64,000 nucleotides of DNA from Mucidula mucida. Lineage: Eukaryota; Basidiomycota; Agaricomycetes; Agaricales; Physalacriaceae. Under the pieces are notes generated by a model. The model had not been told where the DNA came from and searched no databases. It saw only the letters and a program-made list of their open reading frames with translations. Shown piece after piece: positions 11,905 to 23,973 of this stretch. Numbering within the stretch: position 1 is the stretch's first letter; each line of letters begins with the position of its first letter. The position numbers and the translations under genes were made by a program. The DNA lies in assembly GCA_015501055.1 (NCBI GenBank), contig JADNYV010000015.1:310001-374000 (forward strand), written 5' to 3'.

Positions 11905-13114
11905 ATGTCCTTCGTTCCGCACTACGGCAATGGGACTATGAGTCGGGCACTCACACACCCTTCACTTCGTGCGTGTTCTCGTTGTCATGTGTTATCGCGA
12001 CATTCATGATATCTTTAGACCTTCGGGATGCCCATGACGCTCAAGTTATACTTGAAGCTGTTCGACGAAATATACTTCCCCTCATAAAGCGACGACTCGT
12101 CGCGAGCGAACGAGATCAACTTGAAGCTGGAAACGTCTTCGTTTGGGAAGAGGAGGGGGTTGAGGAATCCGGCCTATTGAGGTGGACTGATGGGCGCCGG
12201 TGGTAAGTGACATTGCAGTACATTCGCGTCAGCCTCACCCTAAAAGACCGCCAGGTCACAAAGTCGTATGCGCGGCGACTTTCTATTCTACGAGGAAAAG
12301 GTGGAGACGACACAAGACGAGCGGGACGCCAAGGCCGCGCGACGGTCAGCTAAATTCTTAGCTCTTGAGCATTGGGTCCGCTGATCTTCATTCCTTCAGC
12401 GCCAAGCGAGCTGCGGACCCGACCGCCGTCATCCCGCCCCCCACCCGACGTAAAGACCGCCCGTCAAAGCCCAACGGCTTGACAAAACAGACGTATTCTG
12501 CACTGGTTTATCTTCCGGGCGTTAAGGAGGGCCGAAAATGGCATGTGGTAGCTTATTTCTCGGTAAGACTCCGACTCTTGCATCATGTATCTAGTGTTTG
12601 ACCGAGGCCACAGGGGAAGGACTATGCGCACCTCCCGGTGATTGACCAATACGAAAACTTGCGCCAAATTCAAGTGCCCAAAGGCGTCATAATGACGACC
12701 AAAACTGTACCGCTCAGGTCAGACCGCTTTTCGGAATATTCAGATGACGCGGACAACAACGAGCGCCAGGCGCAGCTAACGATGACTGGTGACTCGAGCT
12801 CCTCGTCAAGTCCTGTGTCTCCCTCGAGATCATCATCATTTTCCTTACCGTCACCGATGCGACACGACACTCTGCAGCTCTCTCAACTCGACCTGACTGG
12901 GTTTAATTCGGAGGGCCACGAGTACGGGCGAACCGCTCTCCCATCACTGTCTACAATTGAATTCAGCCATCCCAAACGCCCAGAGTTTCTCAGAAGTCGG
13001 AGTGACGGCGCGACACCTCGCCGAAGTCTGCTCCCACCCCCACGAAGCTCGCCGTACGCGCCCTTGAGCGCGGAGGATCGAAGAGTACTGAGTAGTTTCC
13101 GGATAGTATTATAG
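11905..13114 (+). CDS. WOPR-domain (Gti1/Pac2 family) transcription regulator
   Basis: A fungal DNA-binding regulator of the Wor1/Ryp1/Sge1 and Pac2/Gti1 family, acting in the nucleus on morphogenesis or nutrient programmes. Five exons: 11905-11968, 12019-12202, 12255-12344, 12400-12562 and 12614-13114, giving 333 residues. WOPR half A begins at about residue 18 with THPSLHLRDAHDAQVILEAV and runs through SGLLRWTDGRRWSQSRMRG and FLFYEEK. Half B contains LTKQTYSALVYLPG and GRKWHVVAYFS, followed by LPVIDQYENLRQI. The C-terminal part (about 170-333) is Ser/Pro-rich and probably disordered. The start ATG sits directly before the conserved domain. The target genes cannot be read from the sequence. 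Confidence 0.9.
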
Positions 13115-16002
13115 CCTTTTTGTGAGTCTTTCAACTCGCGTAGTTTTCTGTGACTCATCCTCCTTCCTAGGTGCCATTTCTTTCTCGTTCTCCATCTGGG
13201 ACTTTGGGTTACTCGCTTTCCGACATGCATCGTTTTCTCGTCTCTGTACATTACATTTCTGTACTATCGCTATTGACTTGTATCGTATTCACAAATTTCA
13301 TCGCTTCTTCTGTTGACTGCTTCTCGGCCGTGAAAAATTGTTCCGTAAAAATAAAGTAATATTCCACGATTCCTTAAAGTTGTGCAATCATGGCTTTTTC
13401 TCGGACGTTATCTCGACGAGCCTCATGTCACATGGATCATATTTCTGTACGCGATAGCATTCAGAGTGCGTATTACAGAGACTTCTCAATGCTATGTCTG
13501 ACGAAGAACCGACTCATACGAGGATGACCCAACGTGCATCTTGTCAAGAACCACGCTATCTTGGATACGGCGAAAGCCGCTAGAAGTAAGAATTGGAGAA
13601 AGAACTTCTTTCATACGACTGTATTCACAGTGTACTAAAGAACGCACTTTCCGGTATTCTGCCCGGTCACCGATAGAAACCTTTCGACGAAGTTATCGCT
13701 ATCAGTACCTTACTATACTTACATATGCCTCATCTGTTCGGCTGGTGTCAAAAAGCTCTCAGAGACAAATTGACCGACAACTTGCCTAGCTCGGTCATAC
13801 ACTGGGCGGATTTCTACATATCGCGATTCGCCTGTGAACGTTCACATTCTGAGGTCTGGCATGATTCCCTCATATTCAAGTTGACCATTTCATGCTTATC
13901 TCTACTAAGAAATGGCAGGGAGCCTATAAGCTTCACTCCCGCATGCTATGCTAGTACGGCGTATAATCAAGAAGGAATCGTACTGTGAGCTTTGTTTTCT
14001 CTTTCGGTACCAAGCATAAGGCGGCTTAACCTGCAGCTGGGGAATCCCAACTTGAAAGTCACAATTAGTGTGGCGCCATATGAAATCAAGCAATGTCTTG
14101 TCGTAGAGCTTCATCAAAACGGCTATATCAGCGCAGCATGATGAGAAAGACAAGTCCCTCCCCTCGTTATGTCAGGTGCATTTTCTGACGCCTGTCAGTC
14201 CCAGTATAATGAGGGCGAGAGAATGCACGACGGCGTTCTGCTTATGAACCCGGACCGCATGAACGTATACATTTGTAATTCTTTCGTGCCAATAGTAAGC
14301 ATGAAGGCTAGTGGCAGGTCCTTCTACCGGACAGCATGTATGGCAACCCTCATTCACGATTCGGAGATACACCTTCAAGACGGAGAAAATTGGATTGAAT
14401 TGTCTATGTAGGTCACTCTCACCTAGTGATCCAGAAAACTTTCGGCTATGTCACGTCAGTATTTCAAGCGAAAGGCTGACACGACTGACGTGAAGTTTAT
14501 CCTGCCAGCGCAATAGAAAGACGTTAGATAGATTGAGAGACAACGGCGTTTGTTAAGGCCGGTTCAGGCTACACTGTGTACGAATCAGATTAATACCTAC
14601 ACGTCGCGTCCTTCAAAAAAAGCTGCACGCATCATTGCTCCCGTCGGAGTTCAAAGGTACCGAGTCGAGGTCATATAACGCGGAAGAACCGCGGCTACTT
14701 AGTCTGTTTCACTTATGGAGGTACGAAGACGAACTAGCGGAGATTGCATTCGCTATGACTTTACACGTCCAGTTTGTCCCACGCGTCACACGTGAGGTCA
14801 GGACCTTCAGCCAAGAATCCTTAGAAAGCACCATGCGTGTAGAGCCCTGACTTGTCCAGCTCAGGGTACTGCGCGCCCTCGACGTGCGGTAGTTAACTCT
14901 CATGACCGTCCAAGCACTTGAATGCCTGAACATGGCATGCTTGAGAATCATGCACTTCAACCTTGACAAACCCATACCAGAAGTGACAAGATCGATAGCT
15001 ACAATTGAATCGATGAACGATCTTCGCGATTGGGTAGGTCAGGTCCGCAGAATATGTTCTAACTTGGTGGTACACCTGGGTGTGGCGCTATCTGGTTCAT
15101 CCTGTTCCCGGGCCAAGAAGAAAGGCCAAGACACTCTCTGGGAGTAGATCAATCCCAACGACATGAGCAACCATTCAGACATGCTTACCGCGAATGCGTA
15201 CCGGCCTGGATGCTTCAAGTCTAGAAATTCCATCAGCCTTTTGCTTTGTCCGCAGTTTTGAGATGAAGACCCGTTTACCGCTATTCACGCCGTCGGGACT
15301 CTCGTCGTCTAGTCGGGCGGGGTCTGACGCCGCTTCAATTGCACTGACATCTGAGTATCGGCAGGAATGGAGATAATACGAATCAGATGAATCTATTTCG
15401 CTTGATGCGCATCTACGACGTAAAGAACCCTCGGGCATCGTCCATCCTCCGGCAATATTCTTCCAGTACTGCATGTCAACTTCGGCAGCCTGAATCGATG
15501 ATGAGGAAACGGTGAAACCGTGGCGTCCACTGATGATTGCCCAAGTTCATGTCGTATTACCATAACGTCTGCAAGCATCACTCGTATCAAACGCGACGAT
15601 ATGAGTCTGCTGTCGCGCTGAATTCAGTGCCCTTACTTCGCGCGTGACAGGATGCTCACAGGAGAGCGTAACATTAACCTTAGCACCATTCGGCATATTT
15701 CGGATCAAGTGCCGAACGTGCTTGAAGCTGAACGAGTTTGACGTCTACGCGTTACACTGTAAGTCACTGCAAATTCCATGCATGTCGAAACCTCGCGACC
15801 AGGAGATTAGCACGATCGAATTGAGCAAGCATAGGTCGAATGCAGACAGTATGCTGGTCGCTGCTCCATTTTCTCTTCCTCTACTTCGCGATACAGTTCG
15901 ACACTTACGCGAAGAACTCGTGGCGCAAGAACAGTATAAGTACGAGGTCGTGCTCTGATACTTCATCATCGACACGCCCTTGTTGTATACTCATCTCATA
16001 CA
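13115..16002. other. 2.9-kb gene-free stretch
   Basis: Open frames of 60-105 codons occur (for example 14635-14850, 14902-15147 and 15644-15958 on plus) but none carries a motif I recognise, and I could not splice them into one protein. They may be decayed coding DNA. The right end holds the promoter of the lipocalin-like gene. Confidence 0.3.
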
Positions 16003-16688
16003 ATGGCCTCTCTCACTCCCGGAAACGTGTCCGGAAAGTATACGCTTGTGAGCGTTTAGTCGGCATATCATCCATATGTATGTGTGCTCACGTTGTCGTG
16101 ATTTCGACAGAACAAGACACTATCCAACAATATGGGGGAACTGTTGCGCATCCAAAACGTCGGTTGGGCCGTTCGTAAAGTCATCACAAGCGCCCCTGTC
16201 GCCTTGACCGTCACCCACGACAAGAGCTCTTTCAATGCGGTTGCAGACGTCGCCGGAATACCGGGATCGGAAAATTACAGACGCCTAGATGGCACGTACA
16301 CCAAGGAGAAGCACCCGATTCTGGGTCTCATCAATAAGCGCGCTGAGAACGCTGTCCTTGCCGACATGACCGAAGAGCATTTGAAGGACGCTTGGAAAGG
16401 CCTGGACCCAAGCACCAAATTGGTTCTCACCTCCTTCGAGAGTGTCAACGACGGATGGAAAACGATCGAAGTACAGCTTTAACTCTACTCCGTTCTCGAA
16501 TTCTAAATGCCCTTCTCAGATTGTCACGGTCCAAGACCTCGACGGCCAGGTCCGCCTGGTCATGTATTGCTTGGGAAGGAATGATAAGGCAGAGATAGTT
16601 GCGAGCCGGATGGTTTATGACAGTGAGTTTTCATTGCTCCCGCCTTCGTTGAATAATCGCTAACGAGACGGCAGAGGTTGATATCTGA
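16003..16688 (+). CDS. Small lipocalin-like basidiomycete protein
   Basis: Four exons (16003-16047, 16111-16470, 16520-16622, 16675-16688) give 173 residues starting MASLTPGNVSGKYTL and ending SRMVYDKVDI. The opening SGKYTLNKTLSNN, the LRIQNVGWAVRKVI segment and the closing A.I..RMVYD resemble a family of small mushroom proteins with a presumed lipid-binding beta-barrel. That structural idea is inference. There is no signal peptide, so the protein is probably cytosolic. The ligand is unknown. A degraded tandem copy lies 430 bp downstream with the same exon order, showing a local duplication. Confidence 0.65.
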
Positions 16689-17120
16689 TTCTGATACTAC
16701 ATATTTGTACTGGGCAATCACAGCGTGTCCGTCCCCTGCTGAGTCTCCGATTTGACCATCAACTCCAACGATGAGCAAAGGTCTTCGCGTGAAAGTGGAC
16801 AACTTCATGCCGAGAAGGATTAAACGCCAAACTAAACTCTGATGATGTCAAGAATGCAGTCAGATTCACAGTCAGCTTGTCGAAAACTTTTGCTTCCTTG
16901 TGCCATATCGAAAGTGGATAACACGTTATTGACTTCACCTCTAGCAAGAGCCCCAAACGCAGTAGAGGGCTGTTCAGGGATTATCCTGGAGAAGGTGATC
17001 CATCTGTCCCTCACGCACTGCCAGAGAGGCCTGTGCTTGATGGCACACACTTCTTATGCAAAGACGGCTCTTAAATATACGCTCATCATGAATCAATCAG
17101 AACCTCCCTTTGCGCTCAAA

Positions 17121-17752
17121 ATGACCAACCTCTCCGGATATAGAGCAGTAAGCTTGACATACTGTTTCGAACGGCTGTTGATTGATCGCAGAACAAACAC
17201 CTTTCGACCAACGTGGAGCCAGTATGGCGTCTCCAACTGGTGCCCTGGTGGATTCGCAAGCTTCTTGTGAAAGCACCAGCGGCAGCGTCATCGATGACAT
17301 TTCACCATTACTGGACTGAGGACGGCAAGGAGCACATCAACAGTCTGCAGGAGATGGCCGGCGTTCCCTTTGCTAACCACCGCATCGATAAGGTCGCAGA
17401 TGACGAGCGTGATCGCAGAGCTGTACGACCCTTTAACAGGCCCTACGAAGCTGTCATGTTGGTGGGGAATGTTGGAAGATGTCAGCGATGAGAACAGCTT
17501 CCTTAGAGAGGCTTGGGGAGGAATTGATGAGCAGGAGAACCTGCTTTTTGCCACCTACGAAGCTTTAGACTACGGCTGGTCCGTCTTGGAGGTCAGTTGT
17601 ACAAATGTCACGTTCGCTGTCGTAGGCCCATGCAGTAGGTGACGACCGTGCAACACCTCGACGGGCAGAAACGTGACATACAGTGTGGTTACCGCCACAG
17701 TTCCGGAACGTGAGCTGGTTCACTCGCGTGTTGTGTACGATCCTAGTAAGCG
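17121..17752 (+). pseudogene. Decayed tandem copy of the lipocalin-like gene
   Basis: Starts MTNLSGYRA, then after a 44-bp intron NKHLSTNVEPVWRLQLVPWW, aligning with SGKYTL/NKTLSNNMGELLRIQNVGWA of the upstream gene. The frame is correct to AGVPFANHRID, then shifts near 17390-17430. The shifted frame resumes with LREAWGGIDEQENLLFATYE, matching LKDAWKGLDPSTKLVLTSFE. A second shift near 17680 precedes ERELVHSRVVYD, matching KAEIVASRMVYD. The paralogue is therefore recognisable over its whole length but interrupted twice. Confidence 0.7.
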
Positions 17753-18197
17753 ACCTCGTCAATCTCCGTCGCAAGAAACTCAGTTCAACATTTCCAGTTC
17801 CCGATAGACACAAGCATCCGCACAAGCATCGTCATCAAGTACTTCAATGGCCCATTATCTAGAAACAATCCAGAGTAATTATTGACCACTCCGTAAACCC
17901 CGCTTGCGTCAACCACGTTGCAAACAGTGTTTCAGCAACGCCGCTTGATGTGTGTCCTTGAAGCCACACATAGCAAATACTTATCGATGGGCTGACATTC
18001 CGAACACGCCCCAGAATGCAATATCCATTCACCCTGCCGTTGCTCGTTCAGCTCCCTCGAAAATCTAATTGATCATTCTGATAAGAAGCTCTCAACCAAC
18101 AACGAGCCCATTATGTGTACCCTTAATGCACGTTTGGGCATATGTGTACGAATTATATCCAAATAGTGTTCAGCGACACTACAACCGTGGAAACGAT
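17753..18197. other. Short intergenic stretch
   Basis: This lies between the convergent lipocalin-like pseudogene and the acyl-CoA synthetase. No coding trace was seen. It presumably holds both 3' ends. Confidence 0.4.
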
Positions 18198-20832
18198 TTA
18201 GAGCTTAGCTCTGTTTGCATGCCTTCTCTCCCATTCCTTCTGGGCGGCTAATCTCAACTGCGCCTTCAAAACTTTCCCAGAAGGTGTATGTTCTGAGAAG
18301 ACGTCAACAACAAGAACTCATCAACGATAAGTATGCTTACCGAACTCCTGATCTTGAAGAACGATCATGACTGGAACTGCAAACTTTGGTAGTCTACGAA
18401 GATCACGTCAGTCACATTCAAATCTGGGCTTCATAAAGAACAATCACAGTTTCTTAGCGAGTGCCAAAAGGGTCTTCTCGTTCACTTTCCCAGTATAACC
18501 AGGTTTTAATTTTACAAGAGCGGCAACAAGCTCACCCAGCCGCTTGTCTGGAATGCCGACAGCAGCAGCCTCCATCACACCCGGTTCGGAGTGAAGGGCG
18601 CTTTCTACGGAGACGGAATCCTAGGCGATGATCAGGTCAAATCGCGCAGACGAACACAGCGACGCACGACGTTCTCTCCACCTCGTATGATGATGTCCTT
18701 TATCCTGTCCTTGATGTACAGAAATCCCTCTTCGTCTAAATAACCAAGATCGCCACTCTTGAACCACCCGTCTTTAGTCAAGACCTTATCAGTTGCAGCT
18801 AATTTGGTGCACAATTAGCAAGGTGTCGGCAAGCTGGTACGCAAATTGAACCTTTATCTCCCCAGTAACACTTCATGACATTCGGACCACGGAGCCAGAC
18901 CTCACCTACTGTACCAGACGGAACGCTTGCACCGTCCTTCACGATCCGAATTTCGGTAGCCGGGAGGGGTAATCCACTGCCAAGATGATTATTGAGACTA
19001 GCGGGGGTAATTCGGCCAACCTACGTGCTAGAAGGTCGTTGAAGGAAATCGAAACCAGCTGCAAGTACTGATTAGGAGAGTGCCAGGTGACGTTTTAGAT
19101 GTATTCACCGAAGGCAATCGTATTCGCGTTCGTCTCCGTCAGCCCGTATGCCTGGCACATAAGAGTATTCGGGAAGGTCTTCGCGGACCGTTCTGCTAAC
19201 GGCGCCACGAGTGGTGCTCCTCCGTATGTGATACTGTCCAAAGCGTGGTCCTCTTTTGCTAGTCTCGAGTCAACAAGGTCCGAAATTGTCGTAGGCACGC
19301 TGGAAGTAGGTGTCCATATCAGCATCACTACCAACACGACAGAAGTGAATTTTTACCCTGCCAGAAAACGGATGTTCTCTTTAAGGATCAATCTACGTCG
19401 TCATTGAGCCAACTTGTGACACGAAACCTCTGATTATTTACTTCACAGCTATGAGGAACCGTCAGATAACGCAGATTAATAAGCAAGTTGACTACTTACC
19501 CTCGTCAACGTTCCATTTCCGCATGAGGATGATTTTGACGCCGTTGGCCGCTGAATTCATCTAAAAATACTTCAGCAACAATCCTGAAAGAGTCTTGAGA
19601 GCACTCAACCGTGATGCTTGTTCCAGTTACGTGAAATATTGGAGTCGGTAAGAGATAACCTCTCTGTGGACCGACCACAGGATCTGGCGGGAACTTGTCT
19701 CCATTCCGTACCAAGGCGCGCGCTGACGACGCTGTGGCCTGAAAGGAATGAGTGGCGCGACGAATAGGGTAAGGCTGGGCTGACGTTGCACAGTACAGAC
19801 AGAAACATGCGCTGTGTACTCAGCACTCCCTCTAGAACCAGATGAGAAATTCTATCCGAGTAAACACTAGAAGCTCACTTGGTAGTCCCGTCGTTCCCGA
19901 CGTAAATATGACAGTGGCGTTGTCTTCGGGATCAATTGTAAGCTCCTCCTGCAGAATCCAAAGTCCATCTCCTGGGTATTGGGAGAGAACGCCATCATAG
20001 CTCTCCATCAAATTCCACCTTCCCTTCCCTTCATGACTCTCGAGCACGAGAAACGCCGCTTTGAAGTCAGACACGATAGGCTCTAAGATGTCTGCGCGCT
20101 CCGAGTCGAGTAATATTAGCTTGCAAGCTGTAAGAGAAAGACAATGCTTCAAAGAAACGATGGGTAGCCAACTGAAAACCATTAGGATAGAAATATCATG
20201 ACCGTCTGGAAGACATACGCATTAACGAGTACAGGGACCGCACCCAGGAGGTCTGTCAGCATGTCAAGACGGGCTCGACTTCGCAGTACTAGAAAACATC
20301 TTACGCGCAGCCCAGAAGGCAGTAAAATAACTCGGGTAATTTCGAGAGCATATTGCTACACGATCACCTTCAAGATATGGTCAATATATGGAGGGAAGGA
20401 GGCGTTTGCTGACGAGAACTGCACGCTCACCAACCTTTCTGAACACTGTACTTCTCCCGAAATAGAGCAGCGGTTTTCGCGGACATGTTCAGCATTTCCT
20501 TGAACGTGTACCGCTGCTCTTCGAAAATCACGTAAGTCATATCGGGATACATGTTCGTGGCCCATAACCAGAACTTGCGGACGGACGGATGAAGGTTTTT
20601 GTAAACGCGTTGTAGCCGTCCGTCAATGACCTATATCGCAGAGTCAATCTCAAGCACAGTCGACTTGTCAACCGACAGTAGCACACCCTTTCCTCCACCT
20701 CGAATGGACTCCCAATCCCGGGCGTAGATATCAGCTTGTCGACTGTGGAAGCGAGATAAGTTTGACTGCAATTCGCGCGCCGATAGACGTTGAACCTTCT
20801 GCCAGCGAGTATTTCGGTGTCCAGGATGCCAT
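18198..20832 (-). CDS. Peroxisomal acyl-CoA synthetase (AMP-binding, ANL superfamily)
   Basis: Activates a carboxylic acid, probably a fatty or aryl acid, to its CoA thioester through an acyl-AMP. About fifteen exons run from [12 protein letters not shown] at 20832. The conserved order is [45 protein letters not shown], the P-loop [45 protein letters not shown], the hinge [18 protein letters not shown], and the C-terminal lysine motif PSGKVLK. The protein ends ANRAKL, where AKL is a canonical type-1 peroxisomal targeting signal. Several apparent in-frame stops fall inside 45-60 bp introns and vanish when GT-AG junctions are applied. One intron (donor AA|GTAGTC) is about 130 bp and less certain. 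The substrate is unknown. Confidence 0.88.
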
Positions 20833-22826
20833 GGTGGAAAGACAGAGATGAAGCTAAGGGCCAGCATCACCATGATTAGGATTTAAATGTCTGCGATCTT
20901 TCGGCTACTGAAGAGCCCGGAGGCATCAAGTCAGGCGGACACGTCAATTCCGTGGGGTCAGCCAGGTCCGGGCGTTTTGCTTAATGACCGCACGGAGCGC
21001 TGCCAGAGATACTCAGATAGCACAGTCCTGTTGCAAGAAGCGTGATGGTGGTGGCGGTTCAAGCTTTGATCAGCCACTTTCAGTCACTTCCTTCTTTGAG
21101 TCGCCAGTTCAACTCCCTGCCGATCAACCCGTTATTTGTGCGACCATGTTTAGATTACGCCTCAACAGCATGAAAAATTGCAGTCTTGTGCCATCATTAT
21201 CTACGTATGTATCAATGCCTTCGACACAACCAAGAACATCAGTCTCCGCATCGGAAGGGCCGCTGGCGAGCACGAGCGATTCATATTCGTCCGCGCCTCA
21301 CGCATGTGTCACTAGGACATCAGCTAAATACGCCACTAATTATATTCAGCTGACGCGCTAGGCTTACGTACGATCCCCAGACTCTTGAGTTCACCCCAGT
21401 CCCGATTCTACCAAAGGTGCGCTGCACGGCGTCGATACGACTAGGTAGCTCGTCGTGAAGGTAATCGATTAGTAGAAGCACCCACCTACTTTACCCTCAC
21501 GGCAAGGGATCTACACAGGAACCATTGGTAGCTATCATTTGGGCTCAGCCGCTGGAGCTTTACTATGTACGCAAGCGTGGACCCAGGCACCCGAAGATAG
21601 GCTTCCTCCGAGTACGGGGAATGCTATATAAGTCCAATTTACACACACGGGCAGACTCGTCAGTGCCTGGGGAGCGCGACCTTGGCAGCGGGTCACTCGA
21701 ACATTCCGCGAGAACAGTAAGGTTTACCGCTGTCATCTCGAAGGTACGCATAGGACGTACAGTATATACTAAACATGGTAAAATAGACCATGCGACAACG
21801 TGTCCAGTAGACAGTAATTGTCAAACAAGGGCACGTCCGGAGCGGCGAACCTGGTATTAAAGCGAGTCAGCAAGATACGTCGGGCTGCGATTCGGGAAGT
21901 TTCAAGCTTCGTATAATCGGTTGACTGTGCGTTGCAATTGTAATGGATTATGGTCGATGAGGAATAAGTAGTCGTATCAATACGGTCACGTGTCACATTT
22001 CGATGCGCAAAGTCGACCTAAACACGCTCCCTCGTCTGATTTGTAAAGGTTCCAGTCTGGTTAGAAGTCGAAAACGAGTCTCTACACCTGGTTGCACTGG
22101 CAGTGACAAAGATTTGGACTCATATGCATCCCCCACAGAACCTTTGCCACAAGGGCTGGATGGAACGGGTCTAGCGGCGTTTCAACCCCGATAATACCAC
22201 TGTATATCGCCGGCGCGTCGTGACTGTCCTGGTGCTAATACATCGTCAACTGAAGCAGAGAGCTGCGATGATTCACAATACCGTAATCGCTCGGAATGCG
22301 TTGCTGCTTCCTTGACTAGTAGGCGTGAAGTTAGACAACCTCAGTGAATGACTTTCTTTAGCTCACGCAAACGTAGGAGTGACTGCGGCCCGTCAATGTT
22401 CGCCATATTTAGTCCAGGCAATTCACCTAGTACCGGACATGATGCTGTCCCAAATTGCGCGGCAATGGAATATCCGTAGCCAGATGGTAACGTATATGAG
22501 CTGTCCCCGCTGAGACACGCATGAAGTTGGACAAGAATCACTTACGACGATGAGTTTCCACTTACGAACGCGGATATGAGAGACGTGGCCCGGGATCATC
22601 AGGCCGCGCGCCTCCGACTCGTTCAAGTCGGGCGTGTCGGTCAGCTCTACCTAGGTGACTCTACCCTTTTGAAATGAATCGTGGCACTGGTTATTACAGT
22701 ACCCACACAACGAGCGCTAAACGCTAAACGCTCATCACTCGCGAGGAGTTCTCGGGCCTGAAGCACATCCACATAGGTTTTACATTTCTAATGCACATCA
22801 CAGACTTTGGGCTCGTAAGACAGTTA
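20833..22826. other. 2-kb gene-free stretch
   Basis: No motif-bearing open frame on either strand. ORFs at 20984-21361 and 21525-21860 are compositionally unremarkable. The left end is the acyl-CoA synthetase promoter and the right end the 3' flank of the GST gene. Confidence 0.35.
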
Positions 22827-23610
22827 CTAGTTAATGCTTTCATACTTCTCAGCGAGTTCCCCCATAAGTCTTCCCCATCTGCCGTCATGCCACGACGTAA
22901 TGTCCTTCCATTCCTGGCTGTCCTCGCCCAAGCTCACTCGCGTCCACCGCAAGAACGCAGCAGTCAAGAGATCCGCATACGAAATCTTGTCGCCCATGAC
23001 ATACTTGTCCTTCGGCTCGATCCACGCGCCTATCTTGCCCAGCGCCTCCTGCGCTTTCGCCCATTCCACGACTTTCTGTTCCTCCTTTGGAAGGAGCGAC
23101 TCTGGCGCCGCGCCAGCAAGTTGTTTGTCATAGTACGCCCTGTTCGGGAGAGTCATCTGGTAGTAGGACGGCGTTATGATGAACTGGCGCAAAGGCGGGA
23201 TTTGGTTCGCGGCGGCGGCTCTGAACGCGAGGTGAAGAGCCTTTGTACCCGGGGGAAGCAAGGTTGGCGTGTCAGGGTATGTTTTGTCGAGATATTCGAT
23301 AATGACTACAGACTCGGAAATGACGGCGCCGGTCGCGTCGTCCCGAATAACAGGAACGGTGTAACGCGGACTTCCGTCTGGCCTGACGCCAGTCGGAGCG
23401 GCGCCAATTTCTTTGCAGATAGGTTCGATCTCGGGGTAGTTCACCCACTGAGTTTTGTGTGGGATGTTCTTGATGTTAAGCGCGTATCTACGTTGCATGG
23501 AATGAGCCAGGAAGAATTGTGGGATGGCGGGACACCTACCGCACGATCCAAGTCGAAGGAGACCAGGCATTTCCGGGCAAAGTCGAAGGAAGGTCGTAGA
23601 GAGTGATCAT
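22827..23610 (-). CDS. Glutathione S-transferase, FuA (etherase-related) type
   Basis: Two exons (23610-23540 and 23487-22827) give 243 residues. The thioredoxin-fold N-terminus reads MITLYDLPSTLPGNAWSPST, with the serine-containing SPSTW where the catalytic residue of fungal FuA GSTs lies. The glutathione-site segment is YTVPVIRDDATGAVISES, followed by IIEYLDKTYPDTPTLLPPG. The all-helical C-terminal half includes ISYADLLTAAFLRW. FuA GSTs are expanded in wood- and litter-decay fungi and bind or cleave aromatic glutathione adducts. The class assignment is from memory of their N-terminal signature. Cytosolic, no targeting signal. The intron interrupts the codon for Arg24. Confidence 0.88.
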
Positions 23611-23973
23611 CTTGTTCTTGGGTTCTACGACAGGACATTGCGCGTCTTATAACTCTCCTATCCATCAGTCGCGTCGAGTCATCGGATGAACGGACGTGAG
23701 AGCGTGATCCTTGACTCATCTTTTTCAGCTAAGCGTCGTCGGAGGTTGCTATAAATACATGAAATTTGCCACATCCCGTCTACCAGCGGGGATTGATGGC
23801 TGGTTCTTTGGTGACATCGCATACAGAATGGAAGGATGACGCATGGTGGAAGTACAGGCGTCACGTTGAACAGCGACTCGGACAGCGGCAGAAGTAATAT
23901 TACAGCATGCTTATACATCTCTAGGTGGAGATCAATCGAGAAATCGGAGCGCAAGTATTAGCACGCACCCTTT
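23611..23973. promoter_or_regulatory. GST upstream region
   Basis: A 363-bp interval between the GST start and the Atg22 stop on the same strand. It must contain the GST promoter and the Atg22 terminator. No specific element was recognised. Confidence 0.3.

Noticed and set aside
18960..20650. In-frame stops suggesting that the acyl-CoA synthetase is a pseudogene
   Set aside because: Each stop falls in an intron with GT-AG borders. Joining them restores ...[13 protein letters not shown]... and ...[16 protein letters not shown]..., so the gene appears intact.
22791..23606. 271-codon plus-strand ORF
   Set aside because: It is the antisense shadow of the GST second exon; the minus-strand frame carries the clear GST motifs.
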